From contig NZ_JAHSPF010000006.1 in the NCBI RefSeq assembly GCF_019132875.1, positions 1-64,000 of the forward strand: a DNA stretch of 64,000 nt. Direction: 5' to 3'. The notes below the pieces were generated by a model. It saw only the letters and a list, made by a program, of their open reading frames with translations. It had not been told where the DNA came from and ran no database searches. This DNA comes from Erwinia phyllosphaerae (GTDB lineage: Bacteria; Pseudomonadota; Gammaproteobacteria; Enterobacterales; Enterobacteriaceae). The position numbers and the translations under genes were made by a program. This document shows positions 1 to 12,863 of the stretch, one piece after another (position 1 is the first letter of the stretch; the number at the start of each line of letters is the position of its first letter).

Positions 1-40
1 CTCTCAACCCGGCGGCCGGTAAGCCGTTGTTCCGTGTCGA

Positions 41-98
41 TGGAGGCGCATTATAGGGAGTTCTCGACGGCTGACAACCCCTAATTTTAGAAAAATAG
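41..98 (-). promoter_or_regulatory. rRNA operon P1 promoter
   Basis: Read on the minus strand this is a textbook rrn P1 promoter. It has a -35 TTGTCA (72-77), a 16-bp spacer, a -10 TATAAT (50-55), a GCGCC discriminator, and a predicted start A at 41 followed by a stretch like the E. coli rrn leader (GACACGGAACAAC). An A/T-rich UP element lies at 82-98. The rRNA genes themselves are left of the window. In E. coli rrnE sits in the same divergent position beside purH, so this is probably its counterpart. Confidence 0.9.
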
Positions 99-194
99 CG
101 CGTTCGCTGCATTCCACAGCAAAAGGGCTATTTATACGCATTTACCCACAAACTTATCCACATTCGTCGGCGCACTTAAATTTAGACGAGCATC

Positions 195-216
195 ACGCAA
201 ACGTTTTCGCTACAAT
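195..216 (+). promoter_or_regulatory. PurR operator and purHD promoter -10
   Basis: ACGCAAACGTTTTCGC at 195-210 matches the PurR box consensus (palindromic core GCAAACGTTTTC). It directly abuts a -10-like TACAAT at 211-216. Purine-loaded PurR bound here would block initiation of purHD. No good -35 is visible at the normal distance. A G/C-rich hairpin with arms GCCCCC and GGGGGC (234-249) follows in the leader; it has no U-run, so I do not call it a terminator. Confidence 0.88.
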
Positions 217-352
217 GCCCCCGAAAAATCCCGGCCCCCATTTGGGGGCGTTACCTGAATCTTCGCGTGCTTCTTTCTCTATATAGAAGCGAAAAGCTAA
301 GATTGATGTAACGCTCTTATCTATGCGAACCAAAGCCAAGGGATAAAACCTC

Positions 353-1942
353 ATGCAACAACCTCGTCCTGTACGCCGCGCTCTGCTCAGCGTGTCCGAC
401 AAAGCCGGTATCCTCGAATTTGCTCAGGCGCTGTCAGCGCGCGGTGTTGAGCTGCTTTCCACTGGCGGCACCGCCCGCCTGCTGGCAGAAGCGGGCCTGC
501 CCGTTACTGAAGTGTCTGACTACACCGGTTTTCCGGAAATGATGGATGGACGCGTCAAAACACTGCATCCAAAAGTACACGGCGGCATTCTGGGACGCCG
601 TGGCCAGGATGACGACATTATGCAGCAGCACAGCATCGCGCCTATCGACATGGTTGTCGTAAACCTTTATCCCTTTGCCCAGACGGTCGCCCGCGAAGGC
701 TGCTCGCTGGAAGATGCGGTAGAAAATATTGATATCGGCGGCCCAACGATGGTGCGCTCGGCGGCCAAGAATCATAAAGACGTGGCTATCGTAGTAAAGA
801 GCAGCGACTACGCGGCTATTATTGCGGAGATGGATGCCAACGATAACTCGCTGCAGCTGACCACCCGTTTCGATCTGGCTATTAAAGCTTTTGAGCATAC
901 CGCAGCCTACGACAGCATGATCGCCAATTACTTCGGTAGTATGGTTCCTGCTTATCATGGCGAAACCACCGAGCCTGCCGGACGTTTCCCGCGTACGCTT
1001 AACCTGAACTTTATTAAGAAGCAGGATATGCGCTACGGCGAGAACAGCCATCAGGATGCTGCCTTCTATATAGAAGAGAACGTCACCGAAGCTTCCGTTG
1101 CCACCGCGCAGCAGGTTCAGGGTAAAGCGCTTTCCTATAACAACATCGCGGATACCGACGCCGCGCTGGAGTGCGTGAAGGAATTCAGCGAACCGGCCTG
1201 CGTGATCGTCAAGCATGCTAATCCTTGCGGCGTTGCGGTCAGCGATTCCATTCTGGGCGCTTACGAGCTGGCTTACAAAACTGACCCAACTTCTGCTTTT
1301 GGCGGCATCATCGCTTTCAACCGCGAGCTGGATGAAGCCACCGCACAAGCCATCGTTAGCCGCCAGTTTGTTGAAGTGATTATTGCGCCTTCAGCAAGCG
1401 AAGCTGCATTAAAGGTTACCTCGGCCAAGCAGAACGTTCGCGTCCTGATCTGCGGCCAGTGGCAGCAGCGTCAGGCTGGTTTAGATTTCAAACGCGTTAA
1501 CGGCGGTCTGCTGGTACAGGATCGCGACCTGGGCATGGTTGAAGAAAGCCAGCTGCGCGTGGTCAGCAAGCGCCAGCCAACCGAGCAGGAATTGCGTGAT
1601 GCGCTGTTCTGCTGGAAAGTCGCCAAGTTTGTGAAGTCAAACGCCATCGTTTATGCACGCGACAACATGACCGTGGGTATTGGCGCGGGCCAGATGAGCC
1701 GCGTTTACTCCGCTAAAATTGCCGGCATCAAAGCAAAAGACGAAGGTCTGGTGGTGGAAGGCTGCGCGCTGGCCTCGGATGCCTTTTTCCCGTTCCGTGA
1801 TGGCATTGACGCCGCCGCCGCTGCTGGCGTGCGCTGCGTTATCCAGCCTGGCGGTTCCATTCGTGATGAAGAAGTTATCGCTGCCGCTGACGAACACGAC
1901 ATCGCGATGATCTTTACTAACATGCGCCACTTCCGCCATTAA
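353..1942 (+). CDS. purH: Bifunctional AICAR formyltransferase / IMP cyclohydrolase
   Basis: This enzyme catalyses the last two steps of de novo purine synthesis: formylation of AICAR with 10-formyl-THF, then ring closure to IMP in the cytoplasm. The 529-residue length equals the enterobacterial family length. The N-terminal MGS-like cyclohydrolase domain carries [10 protein letters not shown] starting at K69. The C-terminal formyltransferase domain carries the catalytic Lys-His pair in KHANPCG (K287, H288). The start is ATG 353, about 10 nt after an AAGGGA ribosome-binding site. purD follows 15 nt after the stop, so the two form an operon controlled by the upstream PurR box. Confidence 0.98.
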   Translation: MQQPRPVRRALLSVSDKAGILEFAQALSARGVELLSTGGTARLLAEAGLPVTEVSDYTGFPEMMDGRVKTLHPKVHGGILGRRGQDDDIMQQHSIAPIDMVVVNLYPFAQTVAREGCSLEDAVENIDIGGPTMVRSAAKNHKDVAIVVKSSDYAAIIAEMDANDNSLQLTTRFDLAIKAFEHTAAYDSMIANYFGSMVPAYHGETTEPAGRFPRTLNLNFIKKQDMRYGENSHQDAAFYIEENVTEASVATAQQVQGKALSYNNIADTDAALECVKEFSEPACVIVKHANPCGVAVSDSILGAYELAYKTDPTSAFGGIIAFNRELDEATAQAIVSRQFVEVIIAPSASEAALKVTSAKQNVRVLICGQWQQRQAGLDFKRVNGGLLVQDRDLGMVEESQLRVVSKRQPTEQELRDALFCWKVAKFVKSNAIVYARDNMTVGIGAGQMSRVYSAKIAGIKAKDEGLVVEGCALASDAFFPFRDGIDAAAAAGVRCVIQPGGSIRDEEVIAAADEHDIAMIFTNMRHFRH

Positions 1943-1957
1943 TTAAGGAACCAGACT

Positions 1958-3238
1958 ATGAAAATTTTAGTAATCGGCAATGGCGGCCGCGAGCATGCGC
2001 TGGCATGGAAAGCTTCTCAGTCGCCGCTGGCGGAAACCGTTTTTGTCGCGCCCGGCAATGCCGGTACCGCACTTGAGCCTGCTTTGCAGAACGTGGCTAT
2101 CAGCGCCACCGATATCCCCGCTCTGCTGGACTTTGCACAGCGTGAAAATATTGACCTGACCATCGTTGGCCCGGAAGCCCCACTGGTGATTGGCGTCGTG
2201 GATGCTTTCCAGGCTGCCGGACTGAAAATTTTTGGCCCAACCCAGGCTGCCGCCCAGCTGGAAGGATCTAAAGCTTTCACTAAAGATTTCCTGGCCCGTC
2301 ATAAGATCCCAACCGCGGAATACCAGAACTTTACCGATGTAGACGCCGCGCTGGCCTACACGCGCAGTAAAGGCGCACCGATCGTTATTAAGGCCGATGG
2401 CCTGGCGGCGGGTAAAGGCGTGATTGTGGCGATGACGCTACAGGAAGCAGAAGAAGCGATTAAAGATATGCTGGCCGGCAACGCGTTTGGCGACGCTGGA
2501 CACCGCATCGTGGTGGAAGAGTTTCTGGACGGTGAAGAAGCCAGCTTTATCGTGATGGTTGATGGTGAAAACGTTCTGCCGATGGCAACCAGCCAGGATC
2601 ATAAACGCGTAGGCGATGGCGACACCGGCCCGAACACCGGCGGCATGGGCGCGTACTCTCCTGCTCCGGTGGTCACCGATGAGATCCACCAGCGCGTAAT
2701 GGACGAAGTTATCTGGCCAACCGTTCGCGGCATGGCGGCCGAAGGTAACGTTTATACCGGTTTTCTGTATGCCGGCCTGATGATTGATAAAAGCGGCCAG
2801 CCGAAGGTGATTGAATTTAACTGCCGCTTTGGCGACCCGGAAACGCAGCCGATCATGCTGCGTTTGCAGTCGGATCTGATCGAGCTTTGCCTGGCGGCCG
2901 TTGACGGCAAGCTGAACACGAAAGATTCGGTCTGGGATCCTCGTCCTGCGCTGGGCGTGGTTCTGGCGGCTGGCGGCTATCCTGGCGACTACAGCACCGG
3001 TGACCAGATCCACGGTTTACCGCTGGAAGAGACGCCAGACGGCAAAATCTTCCATGCCGGCACCAGAATGCAGGATGATTTAGTGGTGACTAACGGCGGC
3101 CGCGTCCTGTGCGTAACGGCGCTGGGTGAAGACGTTGCGGCAGCACAGCGCCATGCCTACGAACTGGCTAAGCCTGTTTCGTGGAACGGTAGCTTCTGCC
3201 GTAAAGATATCGGCTATCGCGCCATCGGCCGTAAATAA
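1958..3238 (+). CDS. purD: Phosphoribosylamine--glycine ligase (GAR synthetase)
   Basis: The protein joins glycine to 5-phosphoribosylamine using ATP, the second step of purine synthesis. At 426 residues it is close to E. coli PurD. The N-terminal domain opens with the nucleotide-fold motif GNGGREHALAWK. The ATP-grasp core shows the glycine-rich KADGLAAGKGV (near residue 146) and the metal-binding EFNCRFGDPETQ (near residue 288). An AAGGA ribosome-binding site lies just before ATG 1958, immediately after purH, so it is translated from the purHD message. The E. coli zraPSR genes that follow purD are absent here; a yjaH-like gene comes directly next, convergent. Confidence 0.98.
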   Translation: MKILVIGNGGREHALAWKASQSPLAETVFVAPGNAGTALEPALQNVAISATDIPALLDFAQRENIDLTIVGPEAPLVIGVVDAFQAAGLKIFGPTQAAAQLEGSKAFTKDFLARHKIPTAEYQNFTDVDAALAYTRSKGAPIVIKADGLAAGKGVIVAMTLQEAEEAIKDMLAGNAFGDAGHRIVVEEFLDGEEASFIVMVDGENVLPMATSQDHKRVGDGDTGPNTGGMGAYSPAPVVTDEIHQRVMDEVIWPTVRGMAAEGNVYTGFLYAGLMIDKSGQPKVIEFNCRFGDPETQPIMLRLQSDLIELCLAAVDGKLNTKDSVWDPRPALGVVLAAGGYPGDYSTGDQIHGLPLEETPDGKIFHAGTRMQDDLVVTNGGRVLCVTALGEDVAAAQRHAYELAKPVSWNGSFCRKDIGYRAIGRK

Positions 3239-3248
3239 GACAGACCAG

Positions 3249-3274
3249 CAGGGGATGAAGCTTTTCGTCCCCTG
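3249..3274. terminator. Hairpin between convergent purD and yjaH-like gene
   Basis: The arms CAGGGGA (3249-3255) and TCCCCTG (3268-3274) pair perfectly, and the loop can extend the stem inward (GAA with TTC). There is no clear U-run on either strand, so it is at most a weak bidirectional terminator between the two convergent genes. Confidence 0.45.
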
Positions 3275-3320
3275 ACCTCCCCCCTTTCCGCTAACTCCCT
3301 GGCAGAACGTTACCACGCGG

Positions 3321-3974
3321 CTAGAAACTGTCGGCCTGCGGTTCCTCAGGGCAAATGTCTTTGGGCGTTGCCAGCAGCAGCTGTGTGCCACCCGGCGCTT
3401 TCAGCCATGCGATGCTGAGCGGCTGACCTGACTCCTGCTGATGCTGAGTAATATAGCGAGCGTCGTTACTTTCGAAGTCTGGCGTGGTTTTCCCGCCATG
3501 GCAAAGCATAACCGTGCCTGAAGGCGTCCAGTGCCCCTGGAGAAGCGTAACCCGGCCTTTCAGCAGATCGTCGCTGATGGCCCGCATACGGCCTGCATCA
3601 AACTGATAGAGCGCTATCGCATCGGCGGAGAGCGATTCTCGTCGACCCGCCAGCTGACGCTGCATAAAGTTCAGGCTACCATCGCGATCGAAGCGGAGAG
3701 TGACGCTTTCCTGCTGTTTCCCGGCAATATGTCGCGCAATCGAAATCAGCTTATCCTGTTGCCAGTAATAGTCGGTTGTTTCTTCGCCCTGCCCGGTAAA
3801 CGGGGTATAGACGGTTTGCAGATGGGTAGTATGAGAAGGTGCTTTGCGCCAGATACGGACCGCGCCGCGATCGGCCAGATAACCGCTGGCGGTAAAATCA
3901 GGCGTGTGCCGAGAGCTACAGCCTGCTAACAGCAGGAGCGGCAAAAACAGTAAGGTACGGGAGGAAAGGTTCAC
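3321..3974 (-). CDS. yjaH: DUF1481 lipoprotein, YjaH family
   Basis: This is a predicted lipoprotein of 217 residues and unknown function. The N-terminus has a hydrophobic stretch ending in the lipobox LLLAGC, so the mature protein should start at about Cys19 and be lipid-anchored. The rest looks soluble and periplasmic, with no membrane segment. Identification as YjaH rests on the DUF1481-like sequence and on position: it lies just downstream of hupA on the same strand, as in E. coli. It is slightly shorter than the E. coli protein. No catalytic motif is evident. Confidence 0.85.
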   Translation of the reverse strand: MNLSSRTLLFLPLLLLAGCSSRHTPDFTASGYLADRGAVRIWRKAPSHTTHLQTVYTPFTGQGEETTDYYWQQDKLISIARHIAGKQQESVTLRFDRDGSLNFMQRQLAGRRESLSADAIALYQFDAGRMRAISDDLLKGRVTLLQGHWTPSGTVMLCHGGKTTPDFESNDARYITQHQQESGQPLSIAWLKAPGGTQLLLATPKDICPEEPQADSF

Positions 3975-4066
3975 GAGCCCCTCAAAGCGAGAAGAACGTC
4001 GTCACAGCTTGCAAGGTTTAACAAAAGGGGCTTAACGCCCCCCTGTTTAAAACTTTTCACTGTCGA

Positions 4067-4339
4067 TTATTTAACAGCGTCTTTCAGAGCTTTACCAGAA
4101 ACGAATGCCGGTACGTTAGCAGCTGCAATTTTGATTTCGTTGCCAGTCTGCGGGTTGCGGCCAGTACGCTCAGCACGGTGGTTAACTTTAAAAGTACCAA
4201 AACCAACCAGTTGTACAGCATCACCTTCTTTCAGAGACTCAGTAATCGCAGCCAGGGTGGATTCCAGAGCAGCTTTAGCCTGGGTCTTAGACAGGTCCGC
4301 TTTGTCCGCAATTACATCAATCAGTTGAGTCTTGTTCAT
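4067..4339 (-). CDS. hupA: DNA-binding protein HU, alpha subunit
   Basis: A small basic nucleoid protein (90 residues) that binds and bends DNA without strict sequence specificity, working as an HU-alpha/HU-beta heterodimer. The start [11 protein letters not shown] and the signature [19 protein letters not shown], which leads into the DNA-contacting arm, are those of HupA. The start at 4339 has an AAGGATAAC ribosome-binding region. A promoter is visible 110-145 nt upstream. It lies between yjaG and yjaH on the same strand but probably has its own promoter, as expected for such a highly expressed gene. Confidence 0.98.
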   Translation of the reverse strand: MNKTQLIDVIADKADLSKTQAKAALESTLAAITESLKEGDAVQLVGFGTFKVNHRAERTGRNPQTGNEIKIAAANVPAFVSGKALKDAVK

Positions 4340-4452
4340 AAGTTATCCTTACAGTGTATTTATCGCTTGCTAAGCATCGAGTGCGAGGGAAAAACCAGTT
4401 TCTGGCACTCTCCTGCATACACGCACCGATAGCCACATTTTTCAGCCCCCCA

Positions 4453-4482
4453 AATGTAGACCAGACTGGGGGCGAATGTGAA
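4453..4482 (-). promoter_or_regulatory. Candidate hupA promoter
   Basis: On the minus strand TTCACA (4477-4482) and TACATT (4453-4458) are separated by 18 bp, about 115 nt before the hupA start. The hexamers are fair but not perfect matches to the sigma-70 consensus. Confidence 0.5.
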
Positions 4483-4527
4483 GCCTTAAGGCGCTACAAA
4501 TCAGGCCTGAAGTCACGTTTTATCGTC

Positions 4528-5118
4528 TTACTGCTGAAAATTTATACCGATATTGCTGATCCCCGATTCCCGCAGGTCAGAACGCAGTCCTTTTATCAGT
4601 TCGAGATCCCTTTCCTCACAGGCGCTGAGCAGGCGAAAAATTTCCCACTGGATGTCCCATTCCTCTTCGACGGCGGGATTCGCTTTTAGCTCTTCATCGG
4701 TCATTTCGCGTTCGGCCTGGGTCATTTCCAGCATCGCAACGCTGGTGACAGATGCCTCGCTAACGGCAATTGCATGCACCAGCGTTTCGCCACTCAGGCG
4801 AGAGTGCAGCAGTTCGCTTAATGCCACGCAGGCATCGATAGCAGGATAAACGCCGTAAAGGTCGTAATCCTCAGCGACCGGAATCGCCTCTTCCAGCTTT
4901 TCCAGCTGCGAGTCGAAATTAACTTTGGCATCCTTCACGACCAGCGTTTCCCATATCAGATCGAGAATACGGCGATAAAGCTGGCCGTCGCCAAAGCCGG
5001 TCTGCTGGCAAAACGCCCAGTAATTGGGATACATGCGCTCACACAGGCAGGCCATAAAAGTAACGTGCTGCCAGCTTTCCAGCTTTTCGAGCCGCAGGTG
5101 AATCGGATTACGTAACAT
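4528..5118 (-). CDS. yjaG: DUF416 protein YjaG
   Basis: A conserved 196-residue cytoplasmic protein of unknown role that belongs to the YjaG/DUF416 family. It is acidic and largely helical, with no signal peptide or membrane segment. Residues are conserved throughout compared with enterobacterial YjaG (start MLRNPIHLRLEKLESWQ, then FMACLCERMYPNYWAF). The gene sits between nfi and hupA exactly as in E. coli, 65 nt after nfi, so it may be co-transcribed with hemE-nfi. Confidence 0.93.
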   Translation of the reverse strand: MLRNPIHLRLEKLESWQHVTFMACLCERMYPNYWAFCQQTGFGDGQLYRRILDLIWETLVVKDAKVNFDSQLEKLEEAIPVAEDYDLYGVYPAIDACVALSELLHSRLSGETLVHAIAVSEASVTSVAMLEMTQAEREMTDEELKANPAVEEEWDIQWEIFRLLSACEERDLELIKGLRSDLRESGISNIGINFQQ

Positions 5119-5183
5119 GTTGGGATCTCATAAACAAAATTGCGCGGCCTGCAGTGTAACCGAAAAGCGGACGCCTCACACCG

Positions 5184-5852
5184 TTATAGCGGGATGCCAA
5201 GCCGCGCAAAAGCGGGCCGGTTTGATGCCACTGCGTCGGCCCAGCGCGTCGGTTCGGGTAGACGATAGCCTTGCAGACAGGTTTCGACCCACTGCAGCGC
5301 CGTATCGACGCTGACGCGATGGCCCGGCGAGATAAAGAGTGGGTTACAACGCTTCTTACTGCGCAGTACCCAGCCAATCTGCTCACCTTTGTCGATCAAA
5401 GGTTGCCGGGAACCCGGCTCCTCGTCCAGAGGCTCAAACTTGCCGCACAGGCGCCGCTTGGCCACGCCGATGGTCGGCACGTCCACCAGCATACCAAAAT
5501 GGCTGGCAACACCCAGGCGGCGTGGATGCGCAATGCCCTGGCCGTCAACGAACAGCAGATCGGGCTTTTGTTCCAGCAGCTCCCACGCGGCCAGCAAGGC
5601 GGGATATTCACGAAACGACAGGAAGCCGGGTATATAGGGCATGGTTGTGGCTATTCGCGCAACGCGATGTTCAATCATCTTTAGCGACGGATATTCCAGA
5701 ACCACCAGCGCGGCGCGTGTTACCTCGCCGCCCTGTTCAAATCCTACGTCCGCCCCTGCAATGTAGCGCGGCGGCATTACGTCAAAATCATCAGCGCGTA
5801 CCACTTCTGCCGCACGCGTTGTCTGTTCCTGCTTTAATGCCTGTATATCCAT
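5184..5852 (-). CDS. nfi: Endonuclease V (deoxyinosine 3' endonuclease)
   Basis: A DNA repair nuclease that cuts the second phosphodiester bond 3' of deoxyinosine and other deaminated bases. The 222 residues match E. coli Nfi along the full length. The metal-binding aspartate lies in IAGADVGF (about residues 33-40). The [11 protein letters not shown] wedge motif follows at about residue 73, and FVDGQG supplies a second active-site acid. The gene begins 2 nt after the hemE stop, so it is translated as part of a hemE-nfi message. Confidence 0.97.
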   Translation of the reverse strand: MDIQALKQEQTTRAAEVVRADDFDVMPPRYIAGADVGFEQGGEVTRAALVVLEYPSLKMIEHRVARIATTMPYIPGFLSFREYPALLAAWELLEQKPDLLFVDGQGIAHPRRLGVASHFGMLVDVPTIGVAKRRLCGKFEPLDEEPGSRQPLIDKGEQIGWVLRSKKRCNPLFISPGHRVSVDTALQWVETCLQGYRLPEPTRWADAVASNRPAFARLGIPL

Positions 5853-5854
5853 AA

Positions 5855-6922
5855 CTAATCCTGGTGATACTGTGGTGACAGTTTGTGAACGGCCTCCACA
5901 AAAGCACCCGCGTGTTCTGGCGGCACATCCTGATGAATGCCGTGGCCCAGGTTGAACACGTGGCCCGTGCCGTTGCCGAAGCCCTGAAGTATACCCGCAA
6001 CTTCTTGTTCAATACGGGCAGGAGAAGCATAGAGCATAGAAGGATCCATGTTGCCCTGCAGCGCCACTTTATGACCAACGCGACGGCGCGCTTCGCCGAT
6101 ATCTGTGGTCCAGTCCAGACCCAGCGCGTCACAGCCGGTTTCCGCCATCGCTTCCAGCCACTGCCCGCCGCCCTTGGTAAACAGCGTCACGGGAACGCGG
6201 CGACCGTCGTTTTCACGCAGCAGGCCGTCAACGATTTTGTGCATGTAGTGCAGCGAGAATTCCAGATAATCGCGCCCGGTCAGCACGCCGCCCCAGGTAT
6301 CGAAAATCATCACCGACTGCGCGCCAGCGCGGATCTGCGCGTTCAGGTAGAGCGTGACGCTGTCCGCCAGCTTATCCAGCATCAGATGCAGCGTTGCCGG
6401 CTCGGCGTACATCATCTTTTTCAGTTTGGTAAAGGCTTTGCTGCTGCCGCCTTCCACCATATAGGTTGCCAGCGTCCACGGACTGCCGGAGAAGCCAATC
6501 AGCGGCACCTGGCCCTGCAGATTCTTGCGGATAGTGCGCACCGCGTTCATCACGTAGCCCAGCTCCTGTTCGGGATCGAACACGGGCAGCTTTTCTACGT
6601 CGGCGCGGCAGGTAACCGGCGAGGAGAAGCGCGGGCCTTCGCCAGCTTCAAAATAGAGTCCCAGCCCCATCGCATCAGGAATGGTCAAAATATCGGAGAA
6701 GAGGATCGCCGCATCCAGCGCATAGCGCCGCAGCGGTTGCAGCGTAACTTCACAGGCCAGCTCGGCATTTTTACACAGCGACATAAAGTCGCCGGCCTGC
6801 GCGCGCGTGGCTTTATACTCTGGCAAATAGCGTCCGGCCTGGCGCATCATCCATACGGGCGTAACGTCTACCGGCTGACGCAGCAGAGCACGCAAATAAC
6901 GATCGTTCTTCAGTTCACTCAT
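5855..6922 (-). CDS. hemE: Uroporphyrinogen decarboxylase
   Basis: The enzyme decarboxylates the four acetate arms of uroporphyrinogen III to give coproporphyrinogen III in haem synthesis. It is a cytoplasmic TIM-barrel homodimer of 355 residues. The two family signatures are present: [14 protein letters not shown] near the N-terminus (substrate-binding arginines) and the conserved aspartate in [26 protein letters not shown] is also conserved. It lies 39 nt after nudC on the same strand and 2 nt before nfi, as in E. coli. Confidence 0.98.
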   Translation of the reverse strand: MSELKNDRYLRALLRQPVDVTPVWMMRQAGRYLPEYKATRAQAGDFMSLCKNAELACEVTLQPLRRYALDAAILFSDILTIPDAMGLGLYFEAGEGPRFSSPVTCRADVEKLPVFDPEQELGYVMNAVRTIRKNLQGQVPLIGFSGSPWTLATYMVEGGSSKAFTKLKKMMYAEPATLHLMLDKLADSVTLYLNAQIRAGAQSVMIFDTWGGVLTGRDYLEFSLHYMHKIVDGLLRENDGRRVPVTLFTKGGGQWLEAMAETGCDALGLDWTTDIGEARRRVGHKVALQGNMDPSMLYASPARIEQEVAGILQGFGNGTGHVFNLGHGIHQDVPPEHAGAFVEAVHKLSPQYHQD

Positions 6923-6961
6923 CTTCAGGACTCTTTTTCATTCAGACGCACAGTATATCAG

Positions 6962-7735
6962 TTATTCCGCCTCGGCGCGGCAGAGCGCAACCGTGTCTTC
7001 AATCAGCCGACGGGCCACGGTTCCGGCTGGCGGCAGCTGCGGCAGGGCGTCAAAGCGATACCAGTTAGCGTCCAGCAGCTCTTTAGGATCGATAACGATT
7101 TCGCCGCTCTCAAAGTCGGCCATAAAAGCCATCATCAGCGACTGCGGGAAAGGCCAGGGCTGCGAGGTAACGTAGCGCAGATTTTTGACTTTAATACCGC
7201 TCTCTTCCATCACTTCCCGTGCAACGGTCTGCTCCAGCGTTTCGCCCACTTCAACAAAGCCCGCCAGTACCGTATAAATGCCGTTGCGATGGCGAGTATG
7301 CTGAGCAAGCAAAATTTCATCACCGCGACGAATGGCCACGATGATGCAAGGAGAAATTTGCGGATAATAGCGCTGGCGGCAGTGGCTGCACAGGCAGGCC
7401 CATTCCGTTTTGCTACGGTGCATGGTATGCCCGCAGTAGCCACACCACTTGTGCGCACGATAGAATTCCGCCAGCTGGACGCCGCGTCCCGCAAGCTGAA
7501 ACAGAACGGCATCCTGATCAAGAAGTTGTCGTAACGAGGCCATTCCCTCGGGGCGATTTTCACACACCAGCCGTACCGGTTCGCCTTGCCATTCTCCGAT
7601 AAGCGATGCGGTTCGGCCCGTCAGGTCTAAATCTTGTGCAGTACCGTACGGTAATTGACCTTTCGGCAACCAAAGTTTCTGTTCATGGCTGACAACCCAC
7701 CAGCCAGCGTCTACGCTTGAAATCTCAAGTTCCAT
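6962..7735 (-). CDS. nudC: NAD(H) pyrophosphatase / RNA deNADding enzyme
   Basis: This Nudix hydrolase cleaves NADH and removes NAD caps from RNA 5' ends. At 257 residues it has the full family length. A zinc-binding module is seen as CGYCG, then CLCSHC (about residues 98-120). The Nudix box follows as [20 protein letters not shown] (about residue 158). [11 protein letters not shown], the NADH-specific motif downstream of the box, is intact. The gene is divergent from rsd and heads the nudC-hemE-nfi series. Confidence 0.97.
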   Translation of the reverse strand: MELEISSVDAGWWVVSHEQKLWLPKGQLPYGTAQDLDLTGRTASLIGEWQGEPVRLVCENRPEGMASLRQLLDQDAVLFQLAGRGVQLAEFYRAHKWCGYCGHTMHRSKTEWACLCSHCRQRYYPQISPCIIVAIRRGDEILLAQHTRHRNGIYTVLAGFVEVGETLEQTVAREVMEESGIKVKNLRYVTSQPWPFPQSLMMAFMADFESGEIVIDPKELLDANWYRFDALPQLPPAGTVARRLIEDTVALCRAEAE

Positions 7736-7808
7736 AAATTGCTCATCCTCACTTCACGTACTACCGGATCGGGATAGACAGTTAAAAATAACACTTTTGG
7801 AGTCACTC

Positions 7809-8312
7809 ATGCTTGACCAGCTGGAAGTTCTGACCTCACGCGTAGGCGGATGTAGCGAACTCGTAGATTTTTGTCTTCACTCACGCAAGCAGTTATTAGT
7901 TGCTTATTATCAAATGGTTGGCATTAAGCCTAACAAGGAATCGCTGACCACGCTCGACGAAAATGCGCTGGATAACTTTTGTCAAAGCCTGGTAGATTAT
8001 TTGTCAACCGGCCACTTTACGGCGTATGAACGTTTTATTCAGGAGATGGAAGGCACTGAGCAGCTGGCGAAAGCCGCGCTAATCTATCCTTCTTTGCAGG
8101 GAAATACCGAGCACATTATGAGTATTTATGATGCTCATCTGGAAAATGCTATCGACCACGATAACTACCTGGAGTTTCAACAGGCGCTCTCCATGGTTGG
8201 CGAAGCGCTGGAAGCCCGTTTTACGCTTGAAGATAAGTTTATCCAGCTGGCGCTGGAGAAGTTTGCAACCACCCCGGCCGCCAACGATGCCGCGATGGCT
8301 CGTCCTGCCTGA
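7809..8312 (+). CDS. rsd: Regulator of sigma D (anti-sigma-70 factor)
   Basis: Rsd binds the sigma-70 factor in stationary phase and favours alternative sigma factors. The family core is clear: DNFCQSLVDYLSTGHF and AIDHDNYLEFQQ are almost unchanged from E. coli. A TTG at 7797 is in frame, but the ATG at 7809 is the better start: it gives the family N-terminus (MLDQLEVLT) and has TTGGAG as its ribosome-binding site. The product is then 167 residues. It is divergent from nudC and upstream of the thi operon, as in E. coli. Confidence 0.95.
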   Translation: MLDQLEVLTSRVGGCSELVDFCLHSRKQLLVAYYQMVGIKPNKESLTTLDENALDNFCQSLVDYLSTGHFTAYERFIQEMEGTEQLAKAALIYPSLQGNTEHIMSIYDAHLENAIDHDNYLEFQQALSMVGEALEARFTLEDKFIQLALEKFATTPAANDAAMARPA

Positions 8313-8335
8313 AAAGTTATAAACTTGTAAAATCC

Positions 8336-8364
8336 TTGAGCTTTCCATAAAGCCCCTTTATGCT
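8336..8364 (+). promoter_or_regulatory. thiC operon promoter
   Basis: TTGAGC (8336-8341) and TATGCT (8359-8364) are spaced by exactly 17 bp. They lie about 45 nt before the riboswitch, so the transcript would include the whole aptamer. A 7-bp hairpin (GGCAATC / GATTGCC, 8370-8390) lies between promoter and aptamer and has no U-run. Confidence 0.65.
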
Positions 8365-8408
8365 GAATGGGCAATCACCTAGCGATTGCCTGGCAACAGC
8401 CAGAATTC

Positions 8409-11138
<2,730 letters not shown>

Positions 11139-11146
<8 letters not shown>

Positions 11147-11900
11147 CGACAGCGAATTTATGCGCTACAGCCGCCAGCTGCTGCTGGAAGAGTTTGGCGT
11201 AGAGGGTCAGGAAAAGCTCCGGGCAGCCAGCGTGCTGCTTGTTGGCCTGGGAGGGTTAGGCTCACCCGCCGCGGCTTACCTTGCCGCAGCGGGCGTGGGA
11301 AAACTGCTGCTGGCCGATGACGATAATCTTCATATCAGTAACTTACAGCGGCAGACCCTGTATGACAGCAACAAGATCGGACAGCCAAAAGCTGACCTGG
11401 CGAAAGAGCGTTTACAGGCGCTCAATCCGCAGGTTGAGTTTATTGCGCTTAAGCAACGTATGGATGCCAGCACCTTACAGGAAGCGGTGCAGTGGGTCGA
11501 TCTGGTACTGGATTGCAGCGATAACATGCAAACGCGTCATGCCGTTAACGCTGCCTGCGTAGCAAGTAATACGCCGTTGATCAGCGCCAGCGCCGTGGGT
11601 CTGGGCGGTCAGCTGCTGGTGATTACGCCGCCGTTCCACCATGGTTGTTATTGCTGTCTGTGGCCGGATGAGATCGAACCGCAGCGCAATTGCCGCACGG
11701 CGGGCGTACTTGGGCCAGTGGTAGGCGTAATGGGAACGCTTCAGGCGCTGGAAGCGTTGAAAATGCTGGCGGGTCAGCCGTCGACGCTTGATGGCAAGCT
11801 CCGACTGTTTGATGGTAAGCAGCAAACATGGCGCACGCTTAATCTTGAACGTAGTCCGGGCTGTCCGATTTGCGGAGGCGACCGTGAACGTCATCATTAA
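11139..11900 (+). CDS. thiF: ThiS adenylyltransferase
   Basis: An E1-like enzyme that adenylates the C-terminus of ThiS with ATP, the first step of sulfur transfer to the thiazole. The nucleotide-binding loop [17 protein letters not shown] begins near residue 31. The zinc cysteines are in CYCCLWPDE and CPICGGD. The frame is open further upstream, but ATG 11139 gives the proper [20 protein letters not shown] start and 253 residues, overlapping the thiE stop by 8 nt. The 3' end overlaps thiS by 17 nt. ThiF and ThiS work as a pair. Confidence 0.96.
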
Positions 11901-12084
11901 TGATGAAGCGCATACGCTTGTCCCGCCCCTGACGCTGGCCGACCTGCTGACGCAGCTTTGCTGTCAGCAGGCCGGTACGGCGCTGGCCGTCAACCAACAG
12001 ATTGTGTCGCGCGATCGCTGGTCCACTTACCCCTTACAGGAAGGCGATGAACTGGTGATTTTCCAGGCTATTGCCGGAGGCTGA
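11884..12084 (+). CDS. thiS: Sulfur carrier protein ThiS
   Basis: A ubiquitin-fold carrier of 66 residues whose C-terminal glycine is turned into a thiocarboxylate and delivers sulfur to ThiG. The essential di-glycine tail is present (VIFQAIAGG). No ATG lies at the right place; the start is GTG 11884 (protein [13 protein letters not shown]), inside the thiF 3' end. This gives exactly the E. coli ThiS length. The thiG ATG follows 2 nt after the stop. Confidence 0.94.
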   Translation: MNVIINDEAHTLVPPLTLADLLTQLCCQQAGTALAVNQQIVSRDRWSTYPLQEGDELVIFQAIAGG

Positions 12085-12086
12085 GT

Positions 12087-12863
12087 ATGTTGCAGATTGC
12101 TGATAAAACCTTTTCTTCCCGGCTGTTTACCGGCACGGGCAAATTTTCCAGCCCGTCCGTCATGCTCGCGGCGTTAAAAGAATCCGGCACGCAGCTGGTT
12201 ACCATGGCCATGAAGCGCGTGGACTTACGCGGTGGCGATGACGGTATCCTGCGGCCTCTCCAGCAGCTGGGCGTACAGCTTTTGCCTAACACTTCAGGTG
12301 CCAAAACGGCGGAAGAAGCCGTGTTTGCTGCACGTCTGGCACGCGAAGCGCTGGGAACCCACTGGGTTAAGCTGGAAATTCATCCCGACGTTCGCTATCT
12401 GCTGCCCGATGGTATCGAAACACTGAAGGCGGCCGAAACGCTGGTCAGAGAGGGCTTCACCGTGCTTCCTTATTGCCACGCTGACCCGGTGCTGTGTAAA
12501 AGGCTGGAGGAAGCTGGCTGTGCCGCCGTCATGCCGCTTGGTGCGCCTATCGGCAGTAATCAGGGCCTGAAAACCCGCGATCTGCTGGCGATAATCATTG
12601 AGCAGTCTGGCGTACCTGTGGTGATCGATGCCGGTATCGGCGCGCCCAGCCATGCCAGCGAAGCGTTAGAAATGGGCGCTGACGCGGTGCTGGTTAATAC
12701 CGCTATGGCTTCAGCACGCGATCCGGTGCAGATGGCACGCGCTTTTCGTCTGGCGGTTGAGGCGGGTAGCCTGGCGTGCGAAAGCGGACTCGGCAGTCAA
12801 CAGCAGCAGGCTATTGCCACCAGCCCGTTAACCAGTTTTCTGCAAAGCGGAGCAACAGCATGA
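12087..12863 (+). CDS. thiG: Thiazole synthase
   Basis: ThiG condenses deoxyxylulose phosphate, dehydroglycine (made by ThiH) and ThiS-thiocarboxylate into the thiazole phosphate ring. It is a 258-residue TIM barrel. The Schiff-base lysine is expected in WVKLEIHPD (about residue 96). The phosphate-binding loops are [21 protein letters not shown] and [10 protein letters not shown]. It works in a complex with ThiH, whose ATG overlaps the thiG TGA (ATGA at 12860-12863). Confidence 0.97.
   Translation: MLQIADKTFSSRLFTGTGKFSSPSVMLAALKESGTQLVTMAMKRVDLRGGDDGILRPLQQLGVQLLPNTSGAKTAEEAVFAARLAREALGTHWVKLEIHPDVRYLLPDGIETLKAAETLVREGFTVLPYCHADPVLCKRLEEAGCAAVMPLGAPIGSNQGLKTRDLLAIIIEQSGVPVVIDAGIGAPSHASEALEMGADAVLVNTAMASARDPVQMARAFRLAVEAGSLACESGLGSQQQQAIATSPLTSFLQSGATA

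Noticed and set aside
5885..7534. A 549-codon open frame on the plus strand
   Set aside because: It is antisense to hemE and nudC, both clearly real. Its predicted protein has no family features.
8370..8390. Hairpin between rsd and the TPP riboswitch as the rsd terminator
   Set aside because: The 7-bp stem has no U-run and lies downstream of the thiC promoter, so it would interfere with thi transcription.
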